The position numbers and the translations under genes are program-made. A stretch of 64,000 bases of DNA from Enterobacteriaceae bacterium (GTDB taxonomy: Bacteria > Pseudomonadota > Gammaproteobacteria > Enterobacterales > Enterobacteriaceae). The number at the start of each line of letters is the position of its first letter. Position 1 is the stretch's first letter. Of this stretch, positions 17,978-28,250 are shown piece by piece. Under the pieces are notes generated by a model. That model was not told the origin of the DNA, made no database searches, and was given only the letters and a program-made list of their open reading frames with translations. The DNA is taken from the NCBI GenBank assembly GCA_902363335.1, contig CABIZV010000001.1, forward strand, positions 434,001-498,000. The letters run 5' to 3'.

Positions 17978-18460
17978 ATGAAATTGATTATGGCAGTTGT
18001 TCTTACTGTGCCGTTCATTCGTCATGTTCATGCTGATTGCTGGGATTTTACCGCTAAACGATTCAATATTGAGGTCAGGCTTCTGCAGTCCATTGCACAG
18101 GTAGAGTCAAGAATGGATCCGGCATCGATTGGCAAAAACAGGAATGGCACTCGTGACTATGGACTAATGCAAATCAATAGTATTCACCTTAGTAGACTAA
18201 GCAAGAAAGGGATCAGCGAGTCAATGCTGGTGAATGACCCCTGTGTCTCATTATTGGTTGGTGCATCCATTCTGAAAGATATGGTGAATATCTATGGTTA
18301 CGGTTGGGAAGCCGTGGGGGCCTATAATGCAGGCGCTGCAAAGGGGCGCTACAGTATGCGAATGAAGTATGCGCGGCAGGTGTGGCAGATTTATCAACGG
18401 CCCGTTGGTGAACGTATTAAAATTCCGCTACAGGAATTCCATCGTCGAATACCTTTATGA
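17978..18460 (+). CDS. iagB: IagB-type lytic transglycosylase
   Basis: 160 residues, exactly the IagB length. Signal peptide (MKLIMAVVLTVPFIRHVHA), then an SLT domain with catalytic Glu in SIAQVESRMDP, GLMQINSIHL, DPCVSLLVGASIL and VGAYNAGAAKG. It opens peptidoglycan for assembly of the secretion apparatus. The start at 17978 is chosen for the signal peptide; the longer frame from 17897 overlaps hilA and gives no signal. Confidence 0.93.
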   Translation: MKLIMAVVLTVPFIRHVHADCWDFTAKRFNIEVRLLQSIAQVESRMDPASIGKNRNGTRDYGLMQINSIHLSRLSKKGISESMLVNDPCVSLLVGASILKDMVNIYGYGWEAVGAYNAGAAKGRYSMRMKYARQVWQIYQRPVGERIKIPLQEFHRRIPL

Positions 18461-18582
18461 CTGAATTACGATTTAAATATAATGAAGGGGTTCAGGGGGG
18501 ATGATTTTGCCATCATAATTTCGTCATGATTATGGTGTTCCGAAACACTATAGTGATTATATCTTTCTTCGCAAAAGAACTT

Positions 18583-19341
18583 ATGATGAAAATTGCTATC
18601 CGTAACAATAGATTGGCTGCTGGGGATGAGATTACCTTTGTAGGGCATTCTTTGCTTTATATCGCCACCGGAAGTGATGGTTGCAATCTTACAATATCCT
18701 CTCGCGCGCAGGAGTCGGTTAAATTTATTGGTGAAAACCAGCAAGGAATGCTGGTCCTGAAACCATGTACTATGACTATTGAATCCGGGCTATTATATTA
18801 CAGTAGCGTTAAGTTTCCATTCCTTGTTAAATTACAGGTCTTTATTGACCGTGCTCGTCAGCACAAAAAGAGCTACGATGAATTCTGTTCTTATGGTTAT
18901 TTACCGGCAGAGCTAGGAGCGCGTCCCTCATTGAGAAAAGTGGAGTACTGGTTTTTAAACCAAATATTTATGAATACTGATGGAATCAATCAGTTCTCCA
19001 GCATATTACAGCATAACGAATGGTATAACCTGGTCGAGTTTTTACTTGATGAGTCTTGCGGTAATAACACCCAACACTTGCGATTAATGTGCGAGCGTTA
19101 TGGCTTATCCGCCTCTCATTTTAGACGGTTGGCCAGAACTGCTTTGGGCAAAACTGCGAAAGTTGAATTGCGTGATTGGCGATTAGTTCGAGCTTTATTT
19201 GATATGTTGGAAGGCAACCATAACCTGACGACTATTGCGATGAATCATGGCTACTCATCGCTGTCTCACTTTTCCAATGAGGTCAAAGAGGCATTTGGCG
19301 TATCGCCGAGAAATTTAAAAAAAGTTTTACACGTGAGCTGA
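18583..19341 (+). CDS. invF: InvF-like AraC-family activator
   Basis: About 252 residues. The C-terminal AraC HTH pair includes CERYGLSASHFRRLARTALG and MNHGYSSLSHFSNEVKEAFG with VSPRNLKK; VEYWFLNQIF matches InvF's central motif. With SicA as cofactor, InvF activates translocator and effector genes. The start is uncertain: 18583 or 18586 (MMKIAIRN) rather than 18526, which would add a hydrophobic, unlikely stretch. It begins the inv/spa run; the invG start follows its stop by 3 bases. InvH, divergent from invF in Salmonella, is absent here. Confidence 0.9.
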   Translation: MMKIAIRNNRLAAGDEITFVGHSLLYIATGSDGCNLTISSRAQESVKFIGENQQGMLVLKPCTMTIESGLLYYSSVKFPFLVKLQVFIDRARQHKKSYDEFCSYGYLPAELGARPSLRKVEYWFLNQIFMNTDGINQFSSILQHNEWYNLVEFLLDESCGNNTQHLRLMCERYGLSASHFRRLARTALGKTAKVELRDWRLVRALFDMLEGNHNLTTIAMNHGYSSLSHFSNEVKEAFGVSPRNLKKVLHVS

Positions 19342-19344
19342 TTA

Positions 19345-21009
19345 ATGATGACTTTTAACAAATACCCCAATGTCTGCATTTTGATCGCAGCTTTGATGAC
19401 GACAATAATACCGAATACGGGTATCGCAAATACACCGGATGTGCAAGGATATGTTGCACGTAATGAGGGGATAAAAGGCATCTTTGACGCCTTATCTTCG
19501 GCCATGCACAAGCCTATTGTTATCAGTAAAATTGCCGCACGCAAAAAAATCAGCGGTGAATTCGACATGTCACGACCAGAGCAGGTGGTCGATGCCGTGG
19601 CTAATCAACTAAGTCTGATCTGGTATAACGATAATCAGGCTATCTATATCTATGATTCCTCGGAAATTCGCAATGCGGTTATCGTTTTGAAAAATACCTC
19701 ACTTAATGTAGTGGTTAATTTTTTGAAATCCTCTGGGCTTTATGATACTCGCTATCCAATCCGTGCCGATAATCGTAGCCAGACATTTTATGTGTCCGGC
19801 CCACCTATTTATATTGACTTAATTGGTAACACGGCAAAATTCCTCGATCGCAAAAGTGATGGTTTCGACGGACGGGAAAACTTAGCGGTAATCCCATTGT
19901 TCAATACTTTCGTTGACGACCGTGAATATACCTATCGTAACGACAAAATCACCATCCCTGGCATTGCCAGCGTGGTGAACCGCGTGATGTCCAGCGGTGA
20001 TGTGCCGGGTGGCGTGGTGCAAATGAGTCCGCGTAAAGAGGATGAACCACTCTTACTTAATTCATTTCCCGGCGATACCAATGAACCCGACGCCAGTGAA
20101 GTCAGACATGTGGATACCGAAACGAAAGCACTGCCGACCGGCCATGGTATGAGTATTATCGCCGACCCTGGAACCAACAGTCTTTTAGTACGGGGTAGCG
20201 CTGAGCAAGTTTCTTATATCCGTAATTTGGTTAATTCATTAGATATCCCTAAGCGACACGTTGAGCTTTCAGTGTGGATAGTCGATCTGCAAAAGGAAGC
20301 CTTTAACAATCTGGGCGTTGAGTGGTCAGGCAGCATTAATGTCGGCAACAGTTTTGGACTGTCGCTGAATGGCGGATCCAGCACCATTGATGGTGCGAGT
20401 TTTATGGCTGCGGCCTTAGCGCTAAGCGAAAAAAATAAAGCCAATATCGTTTCCAGACCCATGATTCTGACACAGGAAAATATTCCGGCGATCTTCGATA
20501 ACAGCAGAACCTTCTATTCAAAACTCGTCGGTGAACGCACGGCTCAGTTAGAAAATGTGACCTACGGAACGCTAGTAAGCGTACTGCCGCGATTTACTGA
20601 AAACGGAGAGATAGAAATGATGCTCAACGTTGAGGATGGCAATCAGTTTGATAATGCTCGCACCGGCACCGACGATCTGCCTGAAGTGGGCAGGACTAAG
20701 ATCAGTACCGTGGCCAGGGTCCCGAAGGGGAAAAGCCTGCTTATTGGCGGTTATACGCGGGATGAAGAATCAAAAGTGGAAGGGAAAATTCCACTGCTCG
20801 GCGATATCCCATGGTTAGGGCAGTTATTTAGCTATAAGCGTGACCGTGGCTCAAATATGGTGCGCGTGTTTCTGATACAGCCGCGTGAAATTGATGGGCC
20901 ATTAGCACTGGATGCTCACAGCCAGATTGCTGAGATGAAGAAGGACTTCTCACGCGATGATTTACAAAACTGGATGACCAACTACCTGGATAGCCAAAAA
21001 TGGCGTTAG
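19345..21009 (+). CDS. invG: Outer-membrane secretin (SctC)
   Basis: 554 residues (InvG 562). Signal peptide (near MTTIIPNTGIA), N0/N1/N3 domains (VQGYVARNEGIKGIFDAL onward) and the secretin domain with VSRPMILTQENIPA, VPKGKSLLIGGYTRDE and KIPLLGDIPWLGQLFSYK. It forms the outer ring of the needle complex. Its C-terminus normally binds a pilotin lipoprotein; InvH is not here but an unassigned lipoprotein lies at 45486. It overlaps invE by 10 bases. Confidence 0.96.
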   Translation: MMTFNKYPNVCILIAALMTTIIPNTGIANTPDVQGYVARNEGIKGIFDALSSAMHKPIVISKIAARKKISGEFDMSRPEQVVDAVANQLSLIWYNDNQAIYIYDSSEIRNAVIVLKNTSLNVVVNFLKSSGLYDTRYPIRADNRSQTFYVSGPPIYIDLIGNTAKFLDRKSDGFDGRENLAVIPLFNTFVDDREYTYRNDKITIPGIASVVNRVMSSGDVPGGVVQMSPRKEDEPLLLNSFPGDTNEPDASEVRHVDTETKALPTGHGMSIIADPGTNSLLVRGSAEQVSYIRNLVNSLDIPKRHVELSVWIVDLQKEAFNNLGVEWSGSINVGNSFGLSLNGGSSTIDGASFMAAALALSEKNKANIVSRPMILTQENIPAIFDNSRTFYSKLVGERTAQLENVTYGTLVSVLPRFTENGEIEMMLNVEDGNQFDNARTGTDDLPEVGRTKISTVARVPKGKSLLIGGYTRDEESKVEGKIPLLGDIPWLGQLFSYKRDRGSNMVRVFLIQPREIDGPLALDAHSQIAEMKKDFSRDDLQNWMTNYLDSQKWR

Positions 21010-22163
21010 GAATTAATAATAACAGCCCGTCGCTGCAAATATATATGCAGCGCAGGGATAAGCTGTCTACGGAAAAGCAGACGCTTTCAGATCAGAATGA
21101 AATTAAAAACGCGCTAGCCAGTGACGATGGGGCGATAGTCGAGGACGAATCTCCAGCGGCTTTACTGCAACGCTTTGCCAGCGCCACGGATGAAATGTCA
21201 GCGGCTATGGCACAATTCCGTAGCCGTCGTGATTACGATAAAAAAACGGGTGCATCGGCAGAAAGTAGTTTTGACCAGGTACTGGATGAGGATGTTTTCC
21301 CAAAAGCCGATCAGCTCGTCAAAATTATGAAAGGGGAGAAAGGCGCAAATATTGAAAATATGCTGCGCAATGCACGTTCACTTTTCCCTGATGACAGTGA
21401 CCTGGTATTAGTGTTGCGTGAAACGCTTCGTCGCCGAGAGCTTGATGAAGTTGTACGTAAACGCCTGAAAAAATTATTAAGCCAGGTCGAAAAGGAAGCC
21501 GACCCTAAGCGGCTTAAAGCGGGTATCAACGTTGCATTGAAAGCGCGTCTGTTCGGTAAGACGCTGAACATGAATCCGGCAATAATGCGCGAAAGCTATC
21601 GTAGTTTTCTGGAGAGCGAAGATCACGAAATTGAGGTGTACCAGGATTGGGTCACAACATTTGGCGTCGAACCTCGCAGCATTGTGGTTAATTTTATGGA
21701 GGACGCGGTTCTTTCAGATATTGATTCCGCTGACCCCAGTTGCAGCCATGTTGAGTTTAGCTATTTGCTTGGGCGTATCGGACAAATAAAAACAATCCGT
21801 TCCTGTGATGAGCTTTTTATTAAGAATGTGCTTAGCGATCCGTCCGTCGCAGAGGTCAATCATGATGTCAGCTCGTGGTTATTTTTTATGTTTGGCATCT
21901 TACGTGGCCCACAGGATATTAACGAACTGCTGACCTTAACGGTGGGGGATTATCTGCGTTTTGTAAAACGTTCAGAACAAGCGCGTTTTTTACAATCAAT
22001 CTATACCAATTGTAAAAAACTGCCTTGTGAAGCATTTACATCGCTTGATGAAAGAAATGATTTGCTGATGTATTTTGAAAAACTCATTGATAAAGCACTG
22101 CACAATGAGAATGTTGAAAGGCGTAACGCCGCTGATGCACAAATCTTTAAAGAGCATGAATAA
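21000..22163 (+). CDS. invE: InvE gatekeeper (SctW)
   Basis: 387 residues (InvE 372). Cytosolic switch protein that holds back effectors until translocators are secreted. Helical throughout; ESPAALLQRFASATDEMSAA, then LFPDDSDLVLVLRETLRRR and a C-terminal helical repeat (WLFFMFGILRGPQDINELL). The start ATG lies inside the end of invG and the stop is 2 bases before invA, so translation is coupled. Confidence 0.92.
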   Translation: MALGINNNSPSLQIYMQRRDKLSTEKQTLSDQNEIKNALASDDGAIVEDESPAALLQRFASATDEMSAAMAQFRSRRDYDKKTGASAESSFDQVLDEDVFPKADQLVKIMKGEKGANIENMLRNARSLFPDDSDLVLVLRETLRRRELDEVVRKRLKKLLSQVEKEADPKRLKAGINVALKARLFGKTLNMNPAIMRESYRSFLESEDHEIEVYQDWVTTFGVEPRSIVVNFMEDAVLSDIDSADPSCSHVEFSYLLGRIGQIKTIRSCDELFIKNVLSDPSVAEVNHDVSSWLFFMFGILRGPQDINELLTLTVGDYLRFVKRSEQARFLQSIYTNCKKLPCEAFTSLDERNDLLMYFEKLIDKALHNENVERRNAADAQIFKEHE

Positions 22164-22165
22164 CA

Positions 22166-24217
22166 ATGAATAAGTTTTTACATCAGATAAGACTTCACCC
22201 GGAACTATTTATTCTGGTTCTGATTGTTGTCATCATCTCAATGCTGGTGATACCTCTGCCGACATATCTTGTCGATTTTTTAATCGGTTTGAATATGGTG
22301 TTGTCGATACTCGTGTTTCTGGCATCATTTTACGTTGATCGTATTCTTAATTTCTCAACGTTTCCTTCGGTGCTATTAATTACGACGTTATTTCGCCTGG
22401 CTTTATCGGTTAGCACCAGCCGTTTGATCCTAAATGATGCAGATGCCGGTGATATTATCGCCACCTTTGGTGAATTTGTTATCGGCGATAACTTAGTCGT
22501 TGGTTTTGTTATCTTCGCGATTGTCACCATCGTGCAGTTTATGGTGATTACAAAAGGGGCCGAACGCGTTGCGGAGGTAGCGGCTCGTTTCTCGCTTGAC
22601 GGTATGCCTGGCAAGCAAATGAGTATTGATGCTGATTTGCGTGCCGGGTCAATTGATGCTGATGACGCAAAAGAGCGACGCAATATCGTTGAGCGCGAAA
22701 GCCAGCTGTATGGCTCCTTTGATGGTGCAATGAAGTTTATTAAAGGCGATGCCATCGCGGGTATTATTGTTATCTTTATTAACCTTATTGGTGGCATTAG
22801 CGTGGGTGTTTCGCAGCACGGTATGGATATGTCCACCGCTCTGTCAACCTACACCATGCTGACCATCGGTGATGGTTTAGTTGCTCAGATTCCGGCATTA
22901 CTTATCGCCATTGGCGCGGGCTTTATTGTTACCCGCGTGAATGGCGAGGCCGATAATATGGGCCGTACTATCGTTGGCCAGTTGTTTAAAAATTCAACGG
23001 TGCTGCTGATTGGCGCAATTATCGCGCTTGGCATTGGTAGCCTGCCAGGCTTTCCACTTGCCGTATTCGTTATACTGGCACTCGCACTGGCTGGCATGTT
23101 TTATTATCAGCTGCAACAAGAGAAAAAGGGCAGCAGCGCCGCTACGGACTCGACCCCTGTCAGCAGTTTTGACCCTGATGCTCAATCCGATGACTCAGGA
23201 AGCTCGCTGGGTATGCTTACCGATCTTGACAGCATCGCCTCGGAAACGGTGCCCCTGATTATTCTTCTTAATGAGAAGGATCTCAAACTATTCGAAAAGG
23301 ATAAGCTCGCACAGCGCTATCGCAGCCAGTTCTTTATCGACTATGGCATTAATTTGCCTGAGTTCACCTTGAAATCATCGGTCAATATTGAACCCGATAC
23401 CGTGACGCTGCTGATTAATGAAATTAAGGCGGAACAATTCCGAACCAAATTTAATCATTATCATGTAGTGAATAGTTCACCAGAGATCGAGAAAATGGGC
23501 ATCCCATGTGTTCTGATTGATAATCTGGTATGGGTCGATGAGCGTCAACGTAAGACGTTAACTCAATTAGGCTATCAGCTCAGAAACAGTATTGACGAGG
23601 TTTACCATACGCTTGCGGCTATTCTTATTCGCCATATAAATGAATATTTTGGCGTTCAGGAAACCAAGAATATGCTCGATAAGCTTGAGGAAAAATATCC
23701 AGACCTGATGAAAGAAGTTATGCGTCATGCCACCGTGCAGAGAATCTCGGAAGTTCTGCAAAGACTTTTGGGTGAAAAAATCTCGGTGCGTAATATGAAG
23801 CTAATTATGGAAGCTATTGCTCTATGGGCTCCCAGAGAAAAAGATGTTATCTCATTGGTTGAACATATTCGTGGCGCAATGTCACGTTATATTTGCCATA
23901 AATTTGCGCACTCGAACAGCTTACAGGTGATCATGCTATCTGGTGAGTTTGAGGAGCGCATAAGGTCAGGAATTCGTAATACATCGGCGGGTACTTTTTT
24001 AAATCTCGACCCCGCCGTGTCGGATGAGTTAATGGATAAATTCGCTCTGGCCATGGATGGAGTAACTATTTCCTGCCGTGATTTGGTGGTCCTGACTTCA
24101 GTTGATATTCGTCGTTTCTTAAAGCGTTTTATTGAAACACGTTTCAAAGATCTTGAAGTTATGTCATTCGGTGAAATAAGTGACAGCGTATCTATAAATG
24201 TCATAAAAACGATTTAA
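22166..24217 (+). CDS. invA: InvA major export-gate protein (SctV)
   Basis: 683 residues (InvA 685). Seven to eight membrane segments in the first 330 residues, the FHIPEP-type loop with DGMPGKQMSIDADLRAGSID, and a cytoplasmic domain that forms a nonameric ring (VPLIILLNEKDLKLFEKDK onward). It selects chaperone-substrate complexes and uses the proton motive force. Full length with no defect. Confidence 0.97.
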   Translation: MNKFLHQIRLHPELFILVLIVVIISMLVIPLPTYLVDFLIGLNMVLSILVFLASFYVDRILNFSTFPSVLLITTLFRLALSVSTSRLILNDADAGDIIATFGEFVIGDNLVVGFVIFAIVTIVQFMVITKGAERVAEVAARFSLDGMPGKQMSIDADLRAGSIDADDAKERRNIVERESQLYGSFDGAMKFIKGDAIAGIIVIFINLIGGISVGVSQHGMDMSTALSTYTMLTIGDGLVAQIPALLIAIGAGFIVTRVNGEADNMGRTIVGQLFKNSTVLLIGAIIALGIGSLPGFPLAVFVILALALAGMFYYQLQQEKKGSSAATDSTPVSSFDPDAQSDDSGSSLGMLTDLDSIASETVPLIILLNEKDLKLFEKDKLAQRYRSQFFIDYGINLPEFTLKSSVNIEPDTVTLLINEIKAEQFRTKFNHYHVVNSSPEIEKMGIPCVLIDNLVWVDERQRKTLTQLGYQLRNSIDEVYHTLAAILIRHINEYFGVQETKNMLDKLEEKYPDLMKEVMRHATVQRISEVLQRLLGEKISVRNMKLIMEAIALWAPREKDVISLVEHIRGAMSRYICHKFAHSNSLQVIMLSGEFEERIRSGIRNTSAGTFLNLDPAVSDELMDKFALAMDGVTISCRDLVVLTSVDIRRFLKRFIETRFKDLEVMSFGEISDSVSINVIKTI

Positions 24218-24232
24218 CAGGAGTTAACAGTA

Positions 24233-24634
24233 ATGAATATTGATATTGTTTCTTTAGTTCGCGTGGCCCTCATTGAAAGTGGCTGCGATGAATCGCTGCT
24301 GGGGAATTTTGATGCCCACTCGACGATTTCTCTCGACTTTGAGAACTCGCCAAGTCTATTAATTAGCATGGTGGATGACAATGTCTGGATTTGGTCAAAA
24401 ATTTGTGAAGCCCATGAAGCAATTTTGCATCATAGCGCCAGTGTGATTCTGGAAAAGATCATGAGCGGCTGCCAGTTTTCAATCACAGGACAGCTCCAGT
24501 TAACGCAAAATGATGGCTACCTCGAGCTTCGCGGAATGGTACATCCAGGCTACCTTGAGAGCAGCCAGCGTTTTGCTGATGCGCTGGACGAATTCTTTAG
24601 CCACCAGGAAGATTTTCTGGGGCTGATTCGCTAA
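24233..24634 (+). CDS. invB: InvB class I effector chaperone
   Basis: 133 residues (InvB 135), acidic, with the Spa15/InvB fold: [20 protein letters not shown], then [17 protein letters not shown]. In Salmonella it binds SipA, SopE and others; here its obvious client is the large SipA-like protein at 35929. AGGAGT lies nine bases before the ATG. Its stop overlaps the invC start (TAATG). Confidence 0.93.
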   Translation: MNIDIVSLVRVALIESGCDESLLGNFDAHSTISLDFENSPSLLISMVDDNVWIWSKICEAHEAILHHSASVILEKIMSGCQFSITGQLQLTQNDGYLELRGMVHPGYLESSQRFADALDEFFSHQEDFLGLIR

Positions 24635-25926
24635 TGACCATTGGAATGCTATTACGGCAGCAGGCACATCCTCTGCGTTTGTCCGGCCCGTTGATCGAAG
24701 CACTTTTACCTGGGGTAAAAGTGGGAGAGCTTTGTGAAATTCGTCGTAGCTGGGATGAACCGGAAGTTGTGGCCAGAGCGCAGGTACTAGGATTCCACGC
24801 CGATCGAACCATCCTCAGTTTGATCGGCACCGCTCAGGGCCTTTCGCGGGATGCTGTGATTAGCCCTACCGGGGCGGGGCTCTCAGTTACCGTAAGTCAT
24901 GAATTACTAGGTTGCGTACTCGACCCGGCTGGGAATATCGTCGAGCGATTTGGTGAGCAGAATGTAAGCTCTGCCAGGCAGGTTCGCCCGGTTGATACCG
25001 CTCCACCGTCCTATCAGGACCGTGTTGGGATCCGTGAACCATTTTTAACGGGCGTACGTGCAATTGATGGGCTTATGACCTGTGGCATTGGTCAACGACT
25101 GGGAATCTTTGCCGCCGCTGGCTGCGGCAAGACAACGTTAATGCATATGTTGATTGAACAGTCCGAAGCGGATGTTTTTATTATCGCTTTAATTGGCGAG
25201 CGTGGCAGGGAGGTGACCGAATTCTCAGAAGCCTTGCGCCAATCTGAGCATCGGCATAAATGCATTCTGGTTTATGCCACCTCAGATTATTCGTCACTGG
25301 ATCGCTGCAATGCCGCGTTGGTTGCCACGACCGTCGCCGAATATTTCCGCGATTCGGGAATGAATGTTGTGCTGTTTCTTGATTCGATGACCCGCTATGC
25401 CCGTGCTCTGCGTGATGTTGCGCTTGCCTCCGGCGAGTCGCCGGCGCGAAGGGGTTATCCGGCTTCGGTATTTGATGCGCTGCCGAAGCTGCTTGAGCGG
25501 CCAGGTTGTACCCGTGATGGCAGTATTACCGCCTGGTATACCATTTTACTGGAGAGTGATGATGAGCCGGATCCTATCGCCGATGAAATTCGCTCGATCC
25601 TTGATGGGCATCTGTATTTGAGCCGCAAGCTTGCTGCCAAAAATCACTATCCGGCCATTGATATTCTTAATAGCGTCAGTAGGGTTTCAAGCCAGGTTTG
25701 TGACGCTGAACATCTACAGCTGGCCGGCGCCGTACGACGTATTCTGGCCAAAATAGAAGAGCTGCAAATATTCGTCGATCTCGGGGAATATCAGCCCGGT
25801 GAGAATGCGGAGAACGATCGCGCGATGGAGCTGCGCGATTCGTTATTAGCGTGGCTTCGTCAACGCGGTGATGAGCATGCCAGTTTTAATCATATCCTTC
25901 AGGAGATGAGACATTTTGCGTCGTAA
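24634..25926 (+). CDS. invC: InvC secretion ATPase (SctN)
   Basis: 430 residues (InvC 431). Walker A in [14 protein letters not shown] with Lys166, Walker B in [16 protein letters not shown], and the F1-ATPase-like C-terminus. It strips chaperones and unfolds substrates at the base of the apparatus. The start overlaps the invB stop, and its last 11 bases overlap spaM. Confidence 0.97.
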   Translation: MTIGMLLRQQAHPLRLSGPLIEALLPGVKVGELCEIRRSWDEPEVVARAQVLGFHADRTILSLIGTAQGLSRDAVISPTGAGLSVTVSHELLGCVLDPAGNIVERFGEQNVSSARQVRPVDTAPPSYQDRVGIREPFLTGVRAIDGLMTCGIGQRLGIFAAAGCGKTTLMHMLIEQSEADVFIIALIGERGREVTEFSEALRQSEHRHKCILVYATSDYSSLDRCNAALVATTVAEYFRDSGMNVVLFLDSMTRYARALRDVALASGESPARRGYPASVFDALPKLLERPGCTRDGSITAWYTILLESDDEPDPIADEIRSILDGHLYLSRKLAAKNHYPAIDILNSVSRVSSQVCDAEHLQLAGAVRRILAKIEELQIFVDLGEYQPGENAENDRAMELRDSLLAWLRQRGDEHASFNHILQEMRHFAS

Positions 25927-26362
25927 AATACATTCATTGATTGTGCGTTCGGAATTTAAGTTACAACAGAATGATTTTTTGATCGCAAAAAATGAGAGTA
26001 AGCATAAGAGCCTCGTCAGCAAAATTTCAGATATTCATCAGGATATGAATGCGGTGAAGTCGCTTAGCCAGAGTCTATATCCACAGGGCGTTCTTAATAA
26101 AGAAAAGCTGCTGGCGATTCAGCGTCGTCAGGGTATGTTAAAACGAAAACTTGCCGATATGAAAATGCAGGTATCCCAGGTTATTTTAGAAAAAGAGCGT
26201 TGTGAAAAAGATAAGGAAACGCTCTGTGAAAAAAAGAAACTGTTTCTTAAGAAAATTGATAAATATGATTTTCTAAGAGTAAGGGAACGCCGGGAAAGGC
26301 GGCTACGTGATGTGCGAATAGAAGAGTCAGAAATTGAAGAGAGGGTGTCATGGCAACGATAA
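25916..26362 (+). CDS. spaM: SpaM/InvI central stalk protein (SctO), TTG start
   Basis: 148 residues (SpaM 147), long alpha-helical hairpin rich in Lys/Glu ([20 protein letters not shown]). It links the ATPase to the export gate. No ATG is available near the N-terminus; TTG at 25916 with AGGAG ten bases upstream gives the right length and RRKIHSL, which lines up with the start of Salmonella SpaM (MHSL). Overlaps invC and spaN. Confidence 0.87.
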   Translation: MRRKIHSLIVRSEFKLQQNDFLIAKNESKHKSLVSKISDIHQDMNAVKSLSQSLYPQGVLNKEKLLAIQRRQGMLKRKLADMKMQVSQVILEKERCEKDKETLCEKKKLFLKKIDKYDFLRVRERRERRLRDVRIEESEIEERVSWQR

Positions 26363-27306
26363 ATAACGTAAATAATTATCCCAAAAATTCGCAGGCCAAT
26401 CCTGTTTCAGGTGAATCCAAAAAGCTCGATGATATAGTTCGAAAGAAGAAAGTTGAGGATAAAGATGTCCCGCTGGGATTACCTACTGCGTTAATTGGCG
26501 GCATGATGCAGCAAAATTCATTGCTGCGTCTTTCAATTGCTTTGCGTGGGCATGATGAAAAGGCCACGGAACGGAGTCCTAAAGCACATGCTGTTGCGCC
26601 AACCGCCATCGCTAAAGTGATGACGGGGCGTCTGCCTGTCAGAGAAAAGCCTGCCGTGGAGCAGGGCTTAAAAATTGATAAACCAGCGGAACGGAAAGAT
26701 AACGTAGAGGTTAAAAAGGCTGCTAAAGAACCAGCTTTGGCAAAAATTGCGGTTAGCGAAGGGGCCGGAACCCATTCTGAGAGTCGTGTCACTACGCCAG
26801 TGGCCGTAGCGGAGATCGTCAAAGTCGCCAGACAAGCTGATAGCAAACCGACGGTTGAGCAGGATCACAGCGATATATCAGATAAGCCGCTCACTCAGAG
26901 AAATGATGTGACGCTCACACCGCCGCAATCAATGCAGCACGGTGCACGTCACGTTGAGATGAAAGAGAGCGCAGTGTTGAAAAGAGGGGCTCCGCAGACG
27001 CTCTTACGCAATGCTGAGGGCGTTGATGCTGGCCGCACAGTAGCGAACGAACCCGTTAAGGGCAGCAGCAACCTGACTTACAATTTTTCGGAATGGGGAA
27101 GTGGCCATCGTGTCAATGTGCAACTCTCTGCCCAGCAGGGTTTGCCGTTAGTGCTCAACCCATCGGATAACCTTGTCCAGGATCGCCTGGCCGATCAGGG
27201 TGGTCAGGATGGGCGCGACCAGCCGCTGTGGGTATTCCAGGAGGAACAAGATCAGCAGCAATCCCGTGGCAATAAACCGCCAAAATATGCTGAGGAACCG
27301 GTGTGA
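26350..27306 (+). CDS. spaN: SpaN/InvJ needle-length ruler (SctP)
   Basis: 318 residues (SpaN 336). Poorly conserved, hydrophilic, Lys/Ala-rich middle with a conserved C-terminal domain (NLTYNFSEWGSGHRVNVQLS) that triggers substrate switching through SpaS. GAGGG precedes the ATG. The stop overlaps the GTG start of spaO. Confidence 0.88.
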   Translation: MATINNVNNYPKNSQANPVSGESKKLDDIVRKKKVEDKDVPLGLPTALIGGMMQQNSLLRLSIALRGHDEKATERSPKAHAVAPTAIAKVMTGRLPVREKPAVEQGLKIDKPAERKDNVEVKKAAKEPALAKIAVSEGAGTHSESRVTTPVAVAEIVKVARQADSKPTVEQDHSDISDKPLTQRNDVTLTPPQSMQHGARHVEMKESAVLKRGAPQTLLRNAEGVDAGRTVANEPVKGSSNLTYNFSEWGSGHRVNVQLSAQQGLPLVLNPSDNLVQDRLADQGGQDGRDQPLWVFQEEQDQQQSRGNKPPKYAEEPV

Positions 27307-28250
27307 TCAAAGAACATTTGCGGTGCTATTCCAGTGAAGAACGCGCCTGGAGTCAATATATTGCCTACTGGAATTCCCAGGGATATCAATTTGAGCAAGG
27401 TATTGAAGCGCAAGGGCCACTTTTGCATTTCATTACCGATAGCCGCTGGGAAGGGTTTATTGATCTTCGGGACTGGTATGCCAATTTTATGCCGCAGCAG
27501 GCTCGCATGGCCAGCGTATCCTGCACAGTTGAACAGCTAAAAACGTTGTTTCTCAACTGCTCTGGACCGCTGGTTGGGGTGCCCCCAGGGCTTGAATATC
27601 AACGCGTTGAAAGCCTGGGTCTTGTGGAAAACTCGAAAACAGTCGCAGATTTGTTTTCATGTTTACTTCCGCATGGCCGAATGTGGTTAAACGGTAAACG
27701 ACCGGACGCGATTTCTCCGCCTGAGCGTGAAACGTCACTGGATATTACCCGCGTCCCCATCACGTTGTTTTTTGAAATAGGGCATAGCTTTATCAGCTAT
27801 CGGCTGTTGAAAAAAATTCGTCGTGGCGATGTTTTGCTGGTGAATCATGTTGAAAACAAAATGAAAGTTAACGGTGAGTCTCTCGCTAAATTTGTCCGCA
27901 ATGAGGAAGGTTTTATGTTTGATATTGAAGATGGCCATGAATACAGCGAAAACGCCGACGTTGTCGTTGCCGACGAGTCATCAAGTTCGCCGGAACAAAA
28001 AGGATTAGTGCCTGTAAATAAGATCAAGATTGAACTTGGTTTTATTTTACAAAGAAGCACCGTCAGTCTTCAGGCGCTTGAAGGTTTATATCAAGGTGAA
28101 ATTTTGCCTTGTAACCTTGATGCTGAGAAAAGCATTGAGATTACAGCCAACGGTGCCGTCGTAGCGAGAGGAGAGTTGGTATGGTTTGATGAGCGGTTTG
28201 GCGTAGAAATTAAAGAGTGGTGCCATGAGGTCAATGATGATCCAAGGTAA
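27303..28250 (+). CDS. spaO: SpaO sorting-platform protein (SctQ), GTG start
   Basis: 315 residues (SpaO 303). The C-terminal SPOA domains include VPVNKIKIELGFILQRSTVS. It forms the cytosolic pods with OrgA and OrgB. The GTG at 27303 forms GTGA with the spaN stop, giving strong coupling; no suitable ATG exists. An internal in-frame GTG at 28008, preceded by AAAAGGA, probably makes a separate C-terminal product of 80 residues, as known for this family. Confidence 0.93.
   Translation: MIKEHLRCYSSEERAWSQYIAYWNSQGYQFEQGIEAQGPLLHFITDSRWEGFIDLRDWYANFMPQQARMASVSCTVEQLKTLFLNCSGPLVGVPPGLEYQRVESLGLVENSKTVADLFSCLLPHGRMWLNGKRPDAISPPERETSLDITRVPITLFFEIGHSFISYRLLKKIRRGDVLLVNHVENKMKVNGESLAKFVRNEEGFMFDIEDGHEYSENADVVVADESSSSPEQKGLVPVNKIKIELGFILQRSTVSLQALEGLYQGEILPCNLDAEKSIEITANGAVVARGELVWFDERFGVEIKEWCHEVNDDPR
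28001..28010 (+). promoter_or_regulatory. Internal ribosome site and GTG start within spaO
   Basis: AGGA at 28001-28004 (extended upstream by A residues) lies 3 bases before GTG at 28008, which is codon 236 of spaO. It would start VPVNKIKIELG, covering just the SPOA2 domain. The Salmonella SpaO and Yersinia YscQ short forms are made in this way from internal starts. Confidence 0.55.

Noticed and set aside
22330..22836. 168-codon minus-strand ORF inside invA
   Set aside because: Antisense shadow of a strongly conserved export-gate gene.
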